Positions 9,325 to 19,901 of a stretch of 64,000 nucleotides of DNA are shown here, one piece after another. Source of the DNA: Mesotaenium endlicherianum (taxonomy: Eukaryota; Streptophyta; Zygnematophyceae; Zygnematales; Mesotaeniaceae); contig WELA01003924.1 in the NCBI GenBank assembly GCA_009602735.1, forward strand, positions 1 through 64,000. Direction: 5' to 3'. The notes under the pieces are model-generated. The model was not told the origin of the DNA, ran no database searches, and worked only from the letters and a program-made list of their open reading frames with translations. Numbering within the stretch: position 1 is the first letter of the stretch; every line of letters begins with the position of its first letter. The position numbers and the translations under genes were made by a program.

Positions 9325-11350
9325 TGAGTTCCAGTGGGCCATCTAGTGTTAAGAAAGGTTATAAGGAGGACCCAGAGTTTGCCAGTGGTGGAGCAATTGA
9401 GTCCAACTCAAGTATGCAAAAGAAGGACGGCATATGGTGATTCCAAGAGAGTGGTGGTACTTGACGTCAAGGAGCTACGAGACTTACTACTTGCGGAGCA
9501 TCATAATTGCTTATATGCTGGACACTTTGGAAGCGAGAAGACGGCAAGCGTGCTGAAGCAAGAGTACTATAGGAGGAATATGGACAAGGACATTGAGGAG
9601 TGGATCAAGAGTTGCGACGCATGCCAACAAAACAAGACACCAAATCAAAAGAAGGGAGGTACGTTGCAACCCCTGCCTATTCCAGAGTATCCTTGGGAGC
9701 AGATTGCTATGGACTTCATCACATCTTCACCAGTGAGTGGTCAAGGGCACGATGCAGTATGAGTTGTGTTTGATAGACTCAGCAAGGTTGCTCACTTCAT
9801 TTCCATAAAAAAGACTTGTACGGCAGCAGATGTGGCAAGGCTATTTTTTGCTCATATTTTCAGACTACATGGGTTGCCGAAGGTGATTGTTTCAGATCGG
9901 AATCCAAGATTTACTAGCAACTTTTGGCGGTCATTGTTTACTTTGATGGGGACCAAGCTGAGTATGAGCACTTCCTATCATCCTCAGACAGACGGGCAGA
10001 GTGAGAGGCTCAATAGAATTCTGCAAGAGGTGCTCAGGAGTTTACGATTGAAGACCCCTCAGAATGGGACACGAAGTTGCCAGGGTTGGAGTTTGCCTAC
10101 ACCAACAGCATGCAGGGATCCACCAAGCAGCCACCATTCACTATGGTCTATGGGAGAGAAGTATATGACCCAGGGAACATCTTGTTGGAGAAGGCTAAGG
10201 AGACTCAGGATCCTACTACACAACCGTTTATGGAGCAGATGGCCAAGACTTGGGACATGGCGAAGACGTGTATTCGGAAGGCACAGGACGAGCAGGTCAA
10301 GCATGGTAACAAGCACAGGAGGGAAGTGATATTCCATGTGGGCGACAAAGTACTCTTGTTTTTTTAGAAAATCTACCTTTCACGGGCAAGAAGAAACTAC
10401 GGGCACGAATTACAGGTCCATTTTCAGTACTCAAGCAGGTGAATTCAGTAGCCTACAAGTTGGAACTTCCTTCAGACGGGGGTATACATGATGTGTTCCA
10501 TGTCAGTTACGTGCGGCCATACGTTGACACGCATGAAGGACATCTATGACAACTACCTACACCGCCTCTACCAATTGAGATTGATGATGCATTGGAGTAT
10601 GAAGTGGAGGCGATTGTCGGCGATCGATGAGTCAAGCGCGGTCAGCGATTTGTCCACAAGTATCTGGTGAAGTGGAAAAGCTACCATGCGGATGACAACA
10701 CTTGGGAGCCAGAGGCCAACTTGACTCATTGTAAGAGTAAGTTGAGGATTATCTGCAGAACGCGTCGAGAACGTCGCATCTTGAGGAGGGGGATGATGTA
10801 AGGTCACAGGATTGTAGAGTGCATTTTTGTGGTCATTTTGATATAAAACGTCACATTCGGTTAAGTATTGAGAAAGTTATGGATTTCTGAAGTTTGATTA
10901 GTTCAAAGGTTGGTTGATGATTGTCCTTAATTTGCACTGAGCGCGACCGTCTGATTGACCGATAGCGTCGAGCAATCTGGGCCATTAGAGTGAATTGGAA
11001 CCTTCACGTAATTTCGGCTGCCGCGGAGTACTGACCAAGTCGATTATCTAGAAGTTTCGGTTTAGCCTAGTGCACCTAAGTCAGTATATTCTAGACATTT
11101 TGATGTATGTATGTGGACGTCAAATTGACCCGACACGTCGAATGAGGCTTACCAGGCCTTCTCACATATATTTTGGAAGGGACGATTTGACAAAGACTTA
11201 GAAATTTCGTTCTAAGCGGCCCTCCCTCTTAGGGGCGAGCGATCGTTGCAGAAAACTATAAATATGCATAATTTCTGCATTTCTTATCAATTTTCACTTC
11301 TGTAAATTTCTACCGGTTTGTAATGACGGGGCCTTTTATCCTTATTTTAT
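9325..11350 (+). mobile_element. Chromovirus (Ty3/Gypsy) fragment C: integrase, chromodomain and 3' LTR
   Basis: 5'-truncated plus-strand retrotransposon. Parts: integrase zinc-binding region (HHNCLYAGHFG ... SCDACQQNK), integrase core (MDFITSSP, VSDRNPRFTS, YHPQTDGQSERLNR), GPY-type region (KLELPSDGG, FHVSYVRPY), and a C-terminal chromodomain (EYEVEAIVG ... YLVKWKSYHADDNTWEP). A purine tract at 10783-10796 is followed by an LTR that starts TGTAAGG at 10797 and contains a TATAAATA-like box near 11260. Broken, with several breaks. The sequence differs from family B. Confidence 0.75.
10797..11350 (+). repeat. 3' LTR of fragment C (right end not determined)
   Basis: Starts with TG directly after the purine-rich tract GAGGAGGGGGATGA. 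No second copy is in the window, so the end cannot be placed; it may extend past 11,400. Confidence 0.45.
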
Positions 11351-12131
11351 TGTGAGTACTTTCTTCCTACTAAAAATGTTCAGTATTTTTCCAAAGCTTT
11401 CGTATTGATATGCTGCTGCACTCTTTAGTATAACTGCAACTAGTTTTGTTCCTCATGAGTGAGTACCCTTCTACTAGGGCACTTTGCCCCTTTCAACTTG
11501 ACTCAATACTTGCCTCTTGTTCTCCCTCTGACTCCTCCTGCTCCTCTAAGACTGCTGGGGTCCCTTGTGTCATTCTGTCCAGCTAATCTATGGAAAATGA
11601 GTAGGCAACTGACCTCCCCCTTCTAAACATGGGTAGCGGTTGCTGGACTCCGACCAGACTAAGATCCTTCTCCCCCTGCGTATTTGCCCATTTGGCATAA
11701 GCAAGCTTGCCTTTAGAGTAAAAGTTCCTTGCCCTGGTCCTATCCGTCCTCATTTCCTTATTCATGTGCATCCAAAGTCCATCCAATCTGGGATTCCAGG
11801 GTGCAAAGTGAGGTGGCAGAATTGTGGTACCGTCTAGCCGGGGGTGAAAGTCATCCTCCTTAGTCTTGTCATTCTTTTGATACTTGATGATTATTGTCAT
11901 CCAGCGCCAGTCCGCAGGCTGCTTGAAGAACGCAGGATCTCCTCTCTTCAGTGTGCAAGGATACCAATGCCTTGAAAAACTCAACTGGCTGATTTCCCTA
12001 GCTAGGAACTTCCAGTTCCTCCTCTCTATCTCATTATACAAAGACTTAAACCTGTTATAAGGTGTTGCATCTTTAAAGCTATCAGGCTGTATCCGAATTA
12101 TCCCGATGACTCTCTGAGTCCCCAAGGTCCC

Positions 12132-12303
12132 TGTAACGTCCCGTTGCGTGGCAGGATGCGGCGCGTGCAACACGTCGCGGATGCGACCGGAAGTGTCGCT
12201 TTGAATCGTATAAGTCCAACCGGAAGTGCCAATTTGAATCGTATAAGTCCAATTGGCACGCAATTAAAGTACTTCGAAGTAGCTTTTTGTTCGTATCGCG
12301 ACA
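12132..12303 (+). repeat. Left LTR of the TRIM
   Basis: 172 bp, TGTAACGTCCCG...CGCGACA. It is longer than the right LTR because a block of about 35 bp (CCGGAAGTG...GTATAAGTCCAA) is present twice. Confidence 0.8.
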
Positions 12304-12500
12304 TTGGTATCGGAGCGTGAACGTACGCAACTGTGTCCAGGACATGAGGGTTCAAATCTCGCGGGGTGCGAAACTTGTCGATGGTACGACCGTACGGCGA
12401 TCTTTGGATTGTACGAAGAAAGGACACTATTCCAAAATAACGTCCCTCGCGTGGCCGGGGCCTGAGTGCCCGGGACGTGCACACTTGTAGGTGGGAGGAG

Positions 12501-12630
12501 TGTAATGACTAGCTGCGTAGCCGGATGCAGTGCGTGCGACACGTCGCGGATGCAACCGGAAGTGTCGTTGTAAATTGTATAAGTAAAATTGGCACGCGAT
12601 CAAAGTACCTCAAGTTACCGTATCGCTACA
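12501..12630 (+). repeat. Right LTR of the TRIM
   Basis: 130 bp, TGTAATGACTAG...TCGCTACA, clearly alike to the left LTR (shared ACACGTCGCGGATGC, CCGGAAGTGTCG, ATTGGCACGCGAT-type blocks) but with many differences, so the insertion is not recent. Confidence 0.75.
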
Positions 12631-13075
12631 ATCCCTGGCGCTAGTACTGGTGCGTCCTCATGAGCTGGGCCAATGTCCCGGCCTCTCCAGCTGTATATCC
12701 CACCATCTTGGCATAGTCCTCATATAGGAGTAACCCAGTGTTGATCTCTATATACTTGTCCAGAGTCTCTTCCTCTTCTCTGTGTCGGATTGCCTTGCGT
12801 GATTTACTTCTGACTTGTTGGGCATACTTAAATGCCTCCTCCAAGAGGTCAAAGCTCCTCTCCACCACTGTGTAGCGGTAGCTTTTGTTCAGCCTGCGCT
12901 GCTCCTCCTCTGCTTTTTGCTGTCTATCTATCTCGGCCTTCTTGTCTTCCTTAGTTTTTCTAAGTCTGGCCTCCTCAGCATTTCTGTCCTCTTCAGCCTT
13001 CCTGAGCTTGTCCTCTTCAGCTTCCTTGGTTCTCTCCTCTTCTTCCTGCTTCTTCTAAGCCTCTTGTTGTAGACG

Positions 13076-13830
13076 TAGACGCTCTGATTTGCATCCCAAA
13101 ATTGAAAGTCCCCCAGGACATCTAAGGGGGACTTAGGGACTCTTTCCAGACTGAGTTCAAACAGAATCTTCGTTGACGTATGGATAACACTGTTGACGGC
13201 AAACTGAATATGGGGCAACAAGTCATCCCAATTATCTTGCTTTTGATTAATATAGGCTCTCAACACCTCTTGAAAAACTCTGTTATTCTGAGGGTGGTTT
13301 GCTGTGCTGAGTAGCTGCTTGACTTCCATTAACACCATTAAAGCTCTCCGAAACTTTGAGGTGAACTTTGAGTCTCTATCTGAGATGATGGTAGAGGGTA
13401 GCCCATGTTAGCATTCTACATCGTTATAAAACTGTCTCGCTGTTTTGAGTGCAGTTACTTCGACAGTGGTGGGGATAAAAATAGCCATTTTTGTCAATAT
13501 ATCCACTACTACCAAAATTGAATCATGCCCATTGGCAGTTCTCGGTAGTGTTACCACCCAGTCCCTTGATATTGTTTCCCATCTCCCCAGCTGGAATGGG
13601 TAATGGTTGCAATAAGCTCCCGGGTTGTGTGTGTCCAGACTTATTCTTCCGACATTGGTTACAGGACTTAACATATTTTAAGACCTCTCGAGGCAAACCT
13701 TCCCAGTGGTAGTGGTTTGCCAGTTTGCCATTAGTTTTGGCCTGCCCCAAATGTCCACCCAGTAAGTTTTCATGAGCCTGACTCAGTAGTAAAGACCTTA
13801 ATATCAAGCTATTAGGAATGACCCACGGTT
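13076..13830 (-). mobile_element. Ty3/Gypsy integrase fragment D
   Basis: Minus-strand piece of a retrotransposon pol. Shows the integrase zinc region (AHENLLGGHLG ... SCNQCRKNKSG), LLQPLPIP, then the core (ILVVVDILTKMAIFIPT; later STANHPQNNRVFQ and AVNSVIHTSTK). No LTR or other part adjoins it. Broken, several breaks. Confidence 0.7.
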
Positions 13831-15179
13831 ACGCTGCACTCGTTTTTCCCATATTGAGTCTGTTAAACTAAGCAAATCAAGTCGGTTTGCCGTCCTGCAC
13901 AAATTGACACATTTTATTTTTTTGATTAATCACGACACGTTTGGACGCCTCAGACTTCAAGGCGCACAACGCACGGACTTGTCAGACCCAAATCTTTTGC
14001 GTCGCGCATTAACGCGATGCGACAACGGCCAAAACTTAACACATTTTGGCGTTGGCATGTAAGCTGCCAGGTCAGGCTGAGACCTTCGATGTCGAATGGA
14101 CACACTGGACCCCAGCAGTTTGGACACTCCCTTGTAACCGTAAACACGACGGACCATGACGGACAGCCTTCCTCAACCTTCCTCGCTCCCAGCTTGCTCC
14201 CTATGCTCCCAGGCCATCCGTCCGCACGGTCAAGCTCGCTGCACGGCTTCTAAACCACGCTGGTCCAGACAGCAGGTTTGACCGTGGCTGATCGTACCTG
14301 GTCAATCTTACCTCCGAGCCCTCAAGTTTCCCGCGTGTACTTGTCAAACAATTAGTTCCTCGCGATCGGTTTGGCCTTTTCCCCCCAAGATCTTGATTTA
14401 ATAATTCTCGACTCGACAGCTCCGGGCGTGCACCTCAGTCGATTTGACGATTCTCGCCGATTCTCGCGATCAAAGGACGCTCGGGGCGATCGTGACAGAA
14501 CTGCGTTGACGGGGTTTCGGGTGAAAAAACGCAAAAATGGACATTCTGACAAGATGATCTTCCTCGGAAAACGTTGAAAACCTCAAATTGCACTCTACGC
14601 AGATTACCGAGAAGAAATCTGGGAGCACGTTCTCATCCAATTCACTTTCTTTCGATTGTGGGTCAAGCGTGGGAATCTCTAACACCTGTTGGCTTTCAGA
14701 CAAGCGACAGATACATGCATGCGGCGGACCGTCCACACTAAAGTCGAGCATGTGTGGGTACATGCCTGCGGGTAAGCATGGATGTGCGCGAACGTGTATA
14801 TGCACACGCATATGAAAAGACGTACGATTGATGCAAGCGTCAACAGATGCCTTCCATTATTTATGACGATTGATGTATATATATGTATACTTGTGTATAG
14901 TTTTGAAAAAAATGCAGAAATTAGTATGAATGAAAAGTTGTAGGGAAAAAAAATTCTCATATATGCTTTTTCTGCTCGGCACGTGCCAAAACTTACAAAC
15001 ATGTATGACATGTACAACATTACGTCGACACTTGAAATCCGTGCTTTTCTTAAATCTAATATGAAATTCGAATGAATATCAATACGAAAGTAAGCAAACA
15101 AGGCACTAAAAGAAGCACGAATTATAGTGAACAAACGAATTATAAAAGTAAGCGTACTTGCGAACGGCGTAACCCTGGA
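13831..15179. other. No recognisable gene
   Basis: First half (to about 14.6 kb) is of mixed base composition, second half AT-rich with short TA/TG runs near 14,870-14,900. Open frames here are short and look random. Nothing recognised. Confidence 0.5.
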
Positions 15180-17852
15180 ATGACCAACTTCAGCCTTTTT
15201 GAAGTGGTTTCATTTACCTAGACATCTCCCTTCAGCCTATACCCAAAGTGTATTAGCAAGACACACACCATCAGTTGGGCTAGGCTCAAAGGTTGGGTCA
15301 GAAAAGTAGGCTTTCCTAAGGTTTTCAAGGAAGGACTATTTCACCTCAAGTGAAATGAGTGCACAAGACCTTATCTACAGCAAGCTGATCAAACTTTCTT
15401 TCTTGTAAGTCAAGTCTTTTAGAGAGAGCATCAGCAGGATTCAACTTTCTTGGTTTGTAGTCGATATGGACCTAAAACAGCTTTACCATCTGGCTCCAAC
15501 GATTCTCCCTCCTCAACAGCTTAGACTTTTTTTGGAAATAAGTTCAAGTTATAATATCAGTGATCACCTTACAATTTTCCCATGTACGTATGTTCTCCAC
15601 TGTTTAAGAACATGAATGATAGCTAATAGCTCTTTTTCATGCACAGAATTATTGATCTCAGTTGGATTGAGCTCCACAGACTCATACAGCACAGGATGCC
15701 AGACCTGCTTTACCTTACCATCCTTTGTGGTTTTGTCAGCAGGCTGCAACAAAATAGCACCCATGGCAAATTCAGAAGCATCAGTATCCACGTGCACAAG
15801 TTTGCTGAGGTCATACACAGCAAGAACAGGAGCAGACCACAGAGCATCTTTAAGGGTCTGGAAGGTAGCCTGATGCTCTTCCCCCCACACATACCTTATG
15901 TTCTTCTTAGTAAGGTCAGTTGGATTACTGGCCTTTGCTGAATAATTTTAAATAAATCTCTAGTAAAGTTAGCCAATCCGAGAGAGGATTCAACTTGTGA
16001 GATAGATTGAGGTACTGGCCAGTCCCTTATGATCCGGACTTTCTTTAGGTCAACACTGATGCCTTTTGTACTGACAACATGACCTAAGACTTCAATTCTC
16101 TCAAAGAAATCATACTTGCTCATTTTATATAATTGAATTTTTTTTAGAGTGTCCATCACTATCATGAGGCGTTTACCATGCTTTGACTCATTTTTAGAGA
16201 AAATCAGAATATCACCCAAAAAGACTTGCACAAATTTATCCATATAAGGTCTGAAAATGTAATTCATAGCGCCCTTGAAGGTAGTAGGAGCATTAGTAAA
16301 GCCAAAAGGCATTACATTGACCTCATAGTGCCCATAATTTGTGCGGAAAGCATTCTTGTATTTGTCCTCCTCAGCAATTTGGATCTGATGATATCCACTT
16401 TTAAGATCAATCTTACAAAACACTTCAGCACAAGACAGTGTATCAAGAAAATCCTCGATGTTGGATGAAGCATATTTATTTTTTGCAGTGATTCTGTTTA
16501 AGGCTTTGTAATTCACAGGCATTTGCATCCTTCTTCTTAAAAAACATAATGGGTGCGCCATAAGGTGATTTACTAGGAGATATGTAACCATTCTCCTCTA
16601 TTTTATTAATCTGTGTTTTTAACTACTCAATCTCCACATAAAACAAGCCATAAGTGCGTTGCTAAGGTGGTTGACTCCCAAGCACAAGATCAATCTTATG
16701 GTTGACCTCCCTCTTAAGTGGCAATCTTGAAGGCATGTTAAAAACAGCATCATACTGAGCAACAATTTTAGCAACAGTGGGATCCTTCGGAGGGCTCACT
16801 TTTTTCTTAACCACTTCTTCACGTTGAGAAGGTACCTCTTTGAGCCGTAGATAGAACATTTTGTCCTCCTCTTGGTTCCAACTTTGGATGAACTTCATTG
16901 CATTCAGCAACTTGCATCCTCCTAGAAGCCTTTCTTTTCAACATTTGCCATCCATGCAGGACAACAGGCTAAGAACTGGTGGGTGCCAAGTTAGTCTGCC
17001 CATCACTGGCTCCTCACACTTTAACTGTACCTCTGCTCTAACACACTTCATCTTGATGTCTATCTAGCCGGACTTAGGAAGCTTTCTAGCACGAGATCAT
17101 AAAAGCCAGTGTTGAGTACCTCAAACATAAGCGTTTCAGTCAAAATTGCAATGCCAGAACCCAACTAAACCTCAATAGGCTTGGTTATAATTCCTCCCTG
17201 GATACTTGAGGCATCTCCAAGGTATACTTTTCTATTCCCTTGGGTGACAGTAGGCCGCTTAACTAAGTCCTTATGGATAAAGTTATATGACACTCCTTTG
17301 TCAACAAATGCCCTTACCTTCCTACCTGCAATCATGCAATGCAGCAGAAAAGAAGAGACTGACTCTTCCTGACTTTTTCATTGTTCTCCTGACTTAGCAA
17401 AAAAATGTTGGACATTAGGTTGAACAAGATCATTCAGGGTGTGCACTCTCTGGAGATCTATATTGTTGATGTTCTCCTTTATCTGGTTGTGAGGCAAGTA
17501 TAGTGAATCTAGTTGAGCAACGCCCATAACACCTGCTAACCAAATTCATAGCCATCTCCTATCATCCCGGAAAACCATCCGCCTAAGGTGTCATCTGGCC
17601 CTTCATCTAGATCACACTTGCATTGCTAGGCAGAGTTTGCTAGTACTAATTAAGGTGGTCAACTTACTGTCAAAGTATATGTCAGCAAGCTGACTAAAGT
17701 TGACCTCAGCCTGTTGCTATCGCCTAAGTCTACATAATGAGTATTACCAAAAGTTCAACAGATTGAATATTAACTAAAGTACAGCAGACTGAACTCAACT
17801 AACTACTATATTGAAACTAAATATTATATCTACCGATATACCGATTCATTAA
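15180..17852 (-). mobile_element. Ty3/Gypsy family A, copy A2
   Basis: Minus-strand retroelement with, from the right, part of an LTR (about 17.53-17.85 kb), protease region, reverse transcriptase (15.9-16.9 kb; [12 protein letters not shown]-type and VQVFLGDILIFSK) and RNase H (HVDTDASEFAMGAILLQ, about 15.6-15.9 kb). LTR and pol match A4 at 54572-58567. Broken and incomplete: gag is not seen and there are many breaks. It sits within the gag start of element H. Confidence 0.75.
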
Positions 17853-18080
17853 AACTAGTAGCTGCAATAGGAGCAGCTGCGGCAGCAGCAGTAGGAGCGT
17901 AGGCACCAGCGTTGATCTCCATGGGGAAGCCGAGTTAGCGCCAAAAAATATAGAAAAAATATCAATGGTGCAAGGTTGTAAAACAACGTGGAAACACTAC
18001 GATAATTCCCCTCCTTAACATGTATTTTCCCAAAAGTATATTTCTATTTTCCTTGGAGAAACCGAGATCGGCTTCGATAC
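17853..18080 (-). mobile_element. LTR element H: primer site and gag start
   Basis: Minus-strand interior of an older LTR element. Read from B1 leftwards: the remainder of a primer site (TGGTATCGAAGC, interrupted by B1), about 140 bp of leader, and an ATG followed by MEINAGAYAPTAAAAAA, an Ala-rich gag-like start. It is then cut by the A2 LTR. The matching LTR lies on the other side of B1 at 24766 onward. Confidence 0.5.
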
Positions 18081-18583
18081 TGTAGTGATTTGAGTTATTA
18101 TACATTAGTTTGCATATATTTTAATGTTTTCAAATATATTTGAAGTAGTATGGTGTGGAGTCAAGTGTGAATAGGTACTCTAGTAACTTGGTTCATGTCC
18201 TTTGAACCTTCCAAGGCATTTTCGAAGTTAGAGGAAAGACCTAGAAGAACTCCATGTGGCAAAAGTCAGATGTGCCATTTTTAGGTCAAAAGGACATGTG
18301 TACATTATTCTAGAAAGAGGTGGCAAGTTTTGGGATGTGTTGGGTGCCAACACATCAACATACACCTTCCTAGAAATTACTTATGTAGCAAGTATATAAA
18401 CAAGAGCTAGAACATAGAAAGACATTCCAGAATCACTCTTGTACTTGCCAAAATCCAGAAATATATTAACTTTCAAGAAGCCATCTCTCTTTCAAGAAGC
18501 TACCACTTGTGTTCAAAGATCCTTGTCTTGAATAGATAAAGTATTCTGTTTTACTAAGTACTTTATCTATCTGTTTCACTACA
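18081..18583 (+). repeat. 5' LTR of B1
   Basis: 503 bp, TGTAGTGATTTG...TTTCACTACA. Contains a TATATAAA box at 18393-18400, the likely core promoter for the genomic RNA. Confidence 0.93.
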
Positions 18584-18584
18584 G

Positions 18585-18596
18585 TGGTATCGGAGC
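18585..18596 (+). other. Primer binding site of B1 (initiator Met-tRNA type)
   Basis: TGGTATCGGAGC one base after the LTR. It differs from the common plant form TGGTATCAGAGC at one position. The same 12-mer follows the LTRs of families A and B and the TRIM. Confidence 0.85.
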
Positions 18597-18620
18597 TAGG
18601 CACTTTGGTAGCACAAGAAG

Positions 18621-19901
18621 ATGGCCGATCCTCAAGACCAACAGCAAGCTTTCGAAGGAAGCCCTTCCTCTCCAAGACACCCTCCTCCAGCGCCGATGGG
18701 AGAGCCCACTCAAGAAAATCTGCAACAACAAGAAGCACCACAAGGAGGAGCACACCCTCCTCCAGCGTCGATGGGAGAGCCTACTCAAGGAAATCTGCAA
18801 CAACAAGAAGCACCACAAGGAGGAGCACCGTCAAATCCCGTGGCAGCCGCTATAGCAAAGTTGACCCCACCACAAGGAGTTCCCGCAAATGAGTGGGCAG
18901 CCTTCCTAATGACCGTCCACAACCAAGTGGGCTTGGCCACCTATGAAGCAACCGTGCAAGCGTCAAGAGAAGCTATGGCTGCCATGGTTGCCCCTATTGC
19001 GAGCAATGCTCAAAATCCAGCCCCGGCTCAAGCGCCTCCACAAGAGCCAACGAGAGCAAGGAAACTCATCAAGCCCGGCAAACCCGACACTTTCAACCCC
19101 GGGAAAGGTGCCAACCTGAATTTATGGCTCTACCAAGTGGAGACGTACCTCGCGTTCCTTGAAGTACCCGAGGAGGACTACGTTCCCTTTGCCGTTACCT
19201 TACTTAGAGGAGCAGCAACATCATGGTGGCGTAACTATCAAGCGGCTATATATCAAGCTATGGCGCACCCCATGCTCGGCCAAGAGCCCCCACCATCATA
19301 TGCAAGATGGGCAGATTTTCGTGAGGCCCTCAAGAAGCAATTCATGCCCATCAATGCGGAGAAGATTGCCCGAGGAAAGCTCCACCATCTCAAGCAAACG
19401 ACGTCCGTTCAAGAGTATACATCCAGATTTCACGCCCTCACTCTTGAGATCCCCAACATGTCTCTCGAGGAGAAGATTGACCGTTACATCTTTGGCCTCA
19501 AACCCAAGGTGGCAAAGGAAGTGGAGTTACGCGACTTGACGGACTTCTCAAAGATCATTGAAGTGGCCCAAAAGGTGGATACCTTGGATTTCAAGCACTC
19601 CGTGCCTTCATCTTCACGGGTACCGACGACGCGGGTGTACGCAGCCCCTTCCACATCCGAATCTGGACCCACACCCATGGAAATCGGAGTTATTAAAAGG
19701 GACCCCGCGGCTGCCCGGAAGAGTGGAAGACCCTCCAATGACACTTATGATGCAAGAAACCAGCAAGGAGTGAAAGCAAGACTCTCCCCGGCTGAAAAAG
19801 AAGCTCTCATGACGGCTGGACTATGCTTCTATTGCAAGGAAAAGGGCCATCGTGCACTTTCATGCCCCAAAAAGTTGTCAAAAAACGGACAGCGCCGGTA
19901 G
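18621..19901 (+). CDS. gag: B1 gag polyprotein
   Basis: 426 residues. The Pro/Gln-rich N terminus has a 25-residue unit present twice. A retrotransposon gag domain follows ([19 protein letters not shown] ... [16 protein letters not shown] ... [11 protein letters not shown] ... [17 protein letters not shown]). Near the C terminus there is one CCHC zinc knuckle, [14 protein letters not shown] (about residues 403-416). Gag forms the particle that packages element RNA; the knuckle binds RNA. It starts at the first ATG 25 bases after the primer site, and its 3' end overlaps pol by about 80 bases in another frame. Open throughout. Confidence 0.92.
   Translation: MADPQDQQQAFEGSPSSPRHPPPAPMGEPTQENLQQQEAPQGGAHPPPASMGEPTQGNLQQQEAPQGGAPSNPVAAAIAKLTPPQGVPANEWAAFLMTVHNQVGLATYEATVQASREAMAAMVAPIASNAQNPAPAQAPPQEPTRARKLIKPGKPDTFNPGKGANLNLWLYQVETYLAFLEVPEEDYVPFAVTLLRGAATSWWRNYQAAIYQAMAHPMLGQEPPPSYARWADFREALKKQFMPINAEKIARGKLHHLKQTTSVQEYTSRFHALTLEIPNMSLEEKIDRYIFGLKPKVAKEVELRDLTDFSKIIEVAQKVDTLDFKHSVPSSSRVPTTRVYAAPSTSESGPTPMEIGVIKRDPAAARKSGRPSNDTYDARNQQGVKARLSPAEKEALMTAGLCFYCKEKGHRALSCPKKLSKNGQRR
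18678..18827 (+). repeat. 75 bp tandem duplication in B1 gag
   Basis: Two units of 75 bp (starting 18678 and 18753) encode [20 protein letters not shown] and its near-copy. B3 also has two units; B2 has about one. Confidence 0.8.

Larger units (their letters stand above)
12132..12630 (+). mobile_element. TRIM (terminal-repeat retrotransposon in miniature)
   Basis: 499 bp in all: a left LTR, a Met-tRNA primer site TGGTATCGGAGC (12305-12316), about 180 bp of non-coding interior ending in the purine tract GGTGGGAGGAG, and a right LTR. Flanks read GTCCC and ATCCC, consistent with a 5 bp target duplication with one change. It has no coding capacity, so it would depend on another element's enzymes. 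It lies inside the coiled-coil pseudogene. Confidence 0.8.
11583..13075 (-). pseudogene. Unrecognised coiled-coil gene split by a TRIM element
   Basis: Minus-strand coding-like sequence, family not recognised. From 13075 it gives a Lys/Glu/Arg-rich coiled coil of about 60 residues (KEAEEDKLRKAEEDRNAEEA type). Then come SYRYTVVERSFDLLEEAFKYAQQ, LDKYIEINTGLLLYEDYAKMVG and AGEAGTLAQLMRTHQY. After the inserted element (12132-12630) it continues with SFKDATPYNRFKSLYNEIERR, FSRHWYPCTLKRGDPAF, ADWRWMTIIIKYQ, FAPWNPRLDGLWMHMNKEM and KLAYAKWANTQGEKD, ending at 11583. It abuts an integrase fragment at its start. Two in-frame stops plus the insertion make it a pseudogene. It could be an accessory ORF of an unidentified transposon or a host gene remnant; nothing decides. 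Confidence 0.45.

Noticed and set aside
12345-12365. GGTTCAAATCTCG in the TRIM looks like a tRNA T-arm or pol III B box
   Set aside because: No matching A box, acceptor or anticodon stems; it lies in a TRIM interior and looks like chance.
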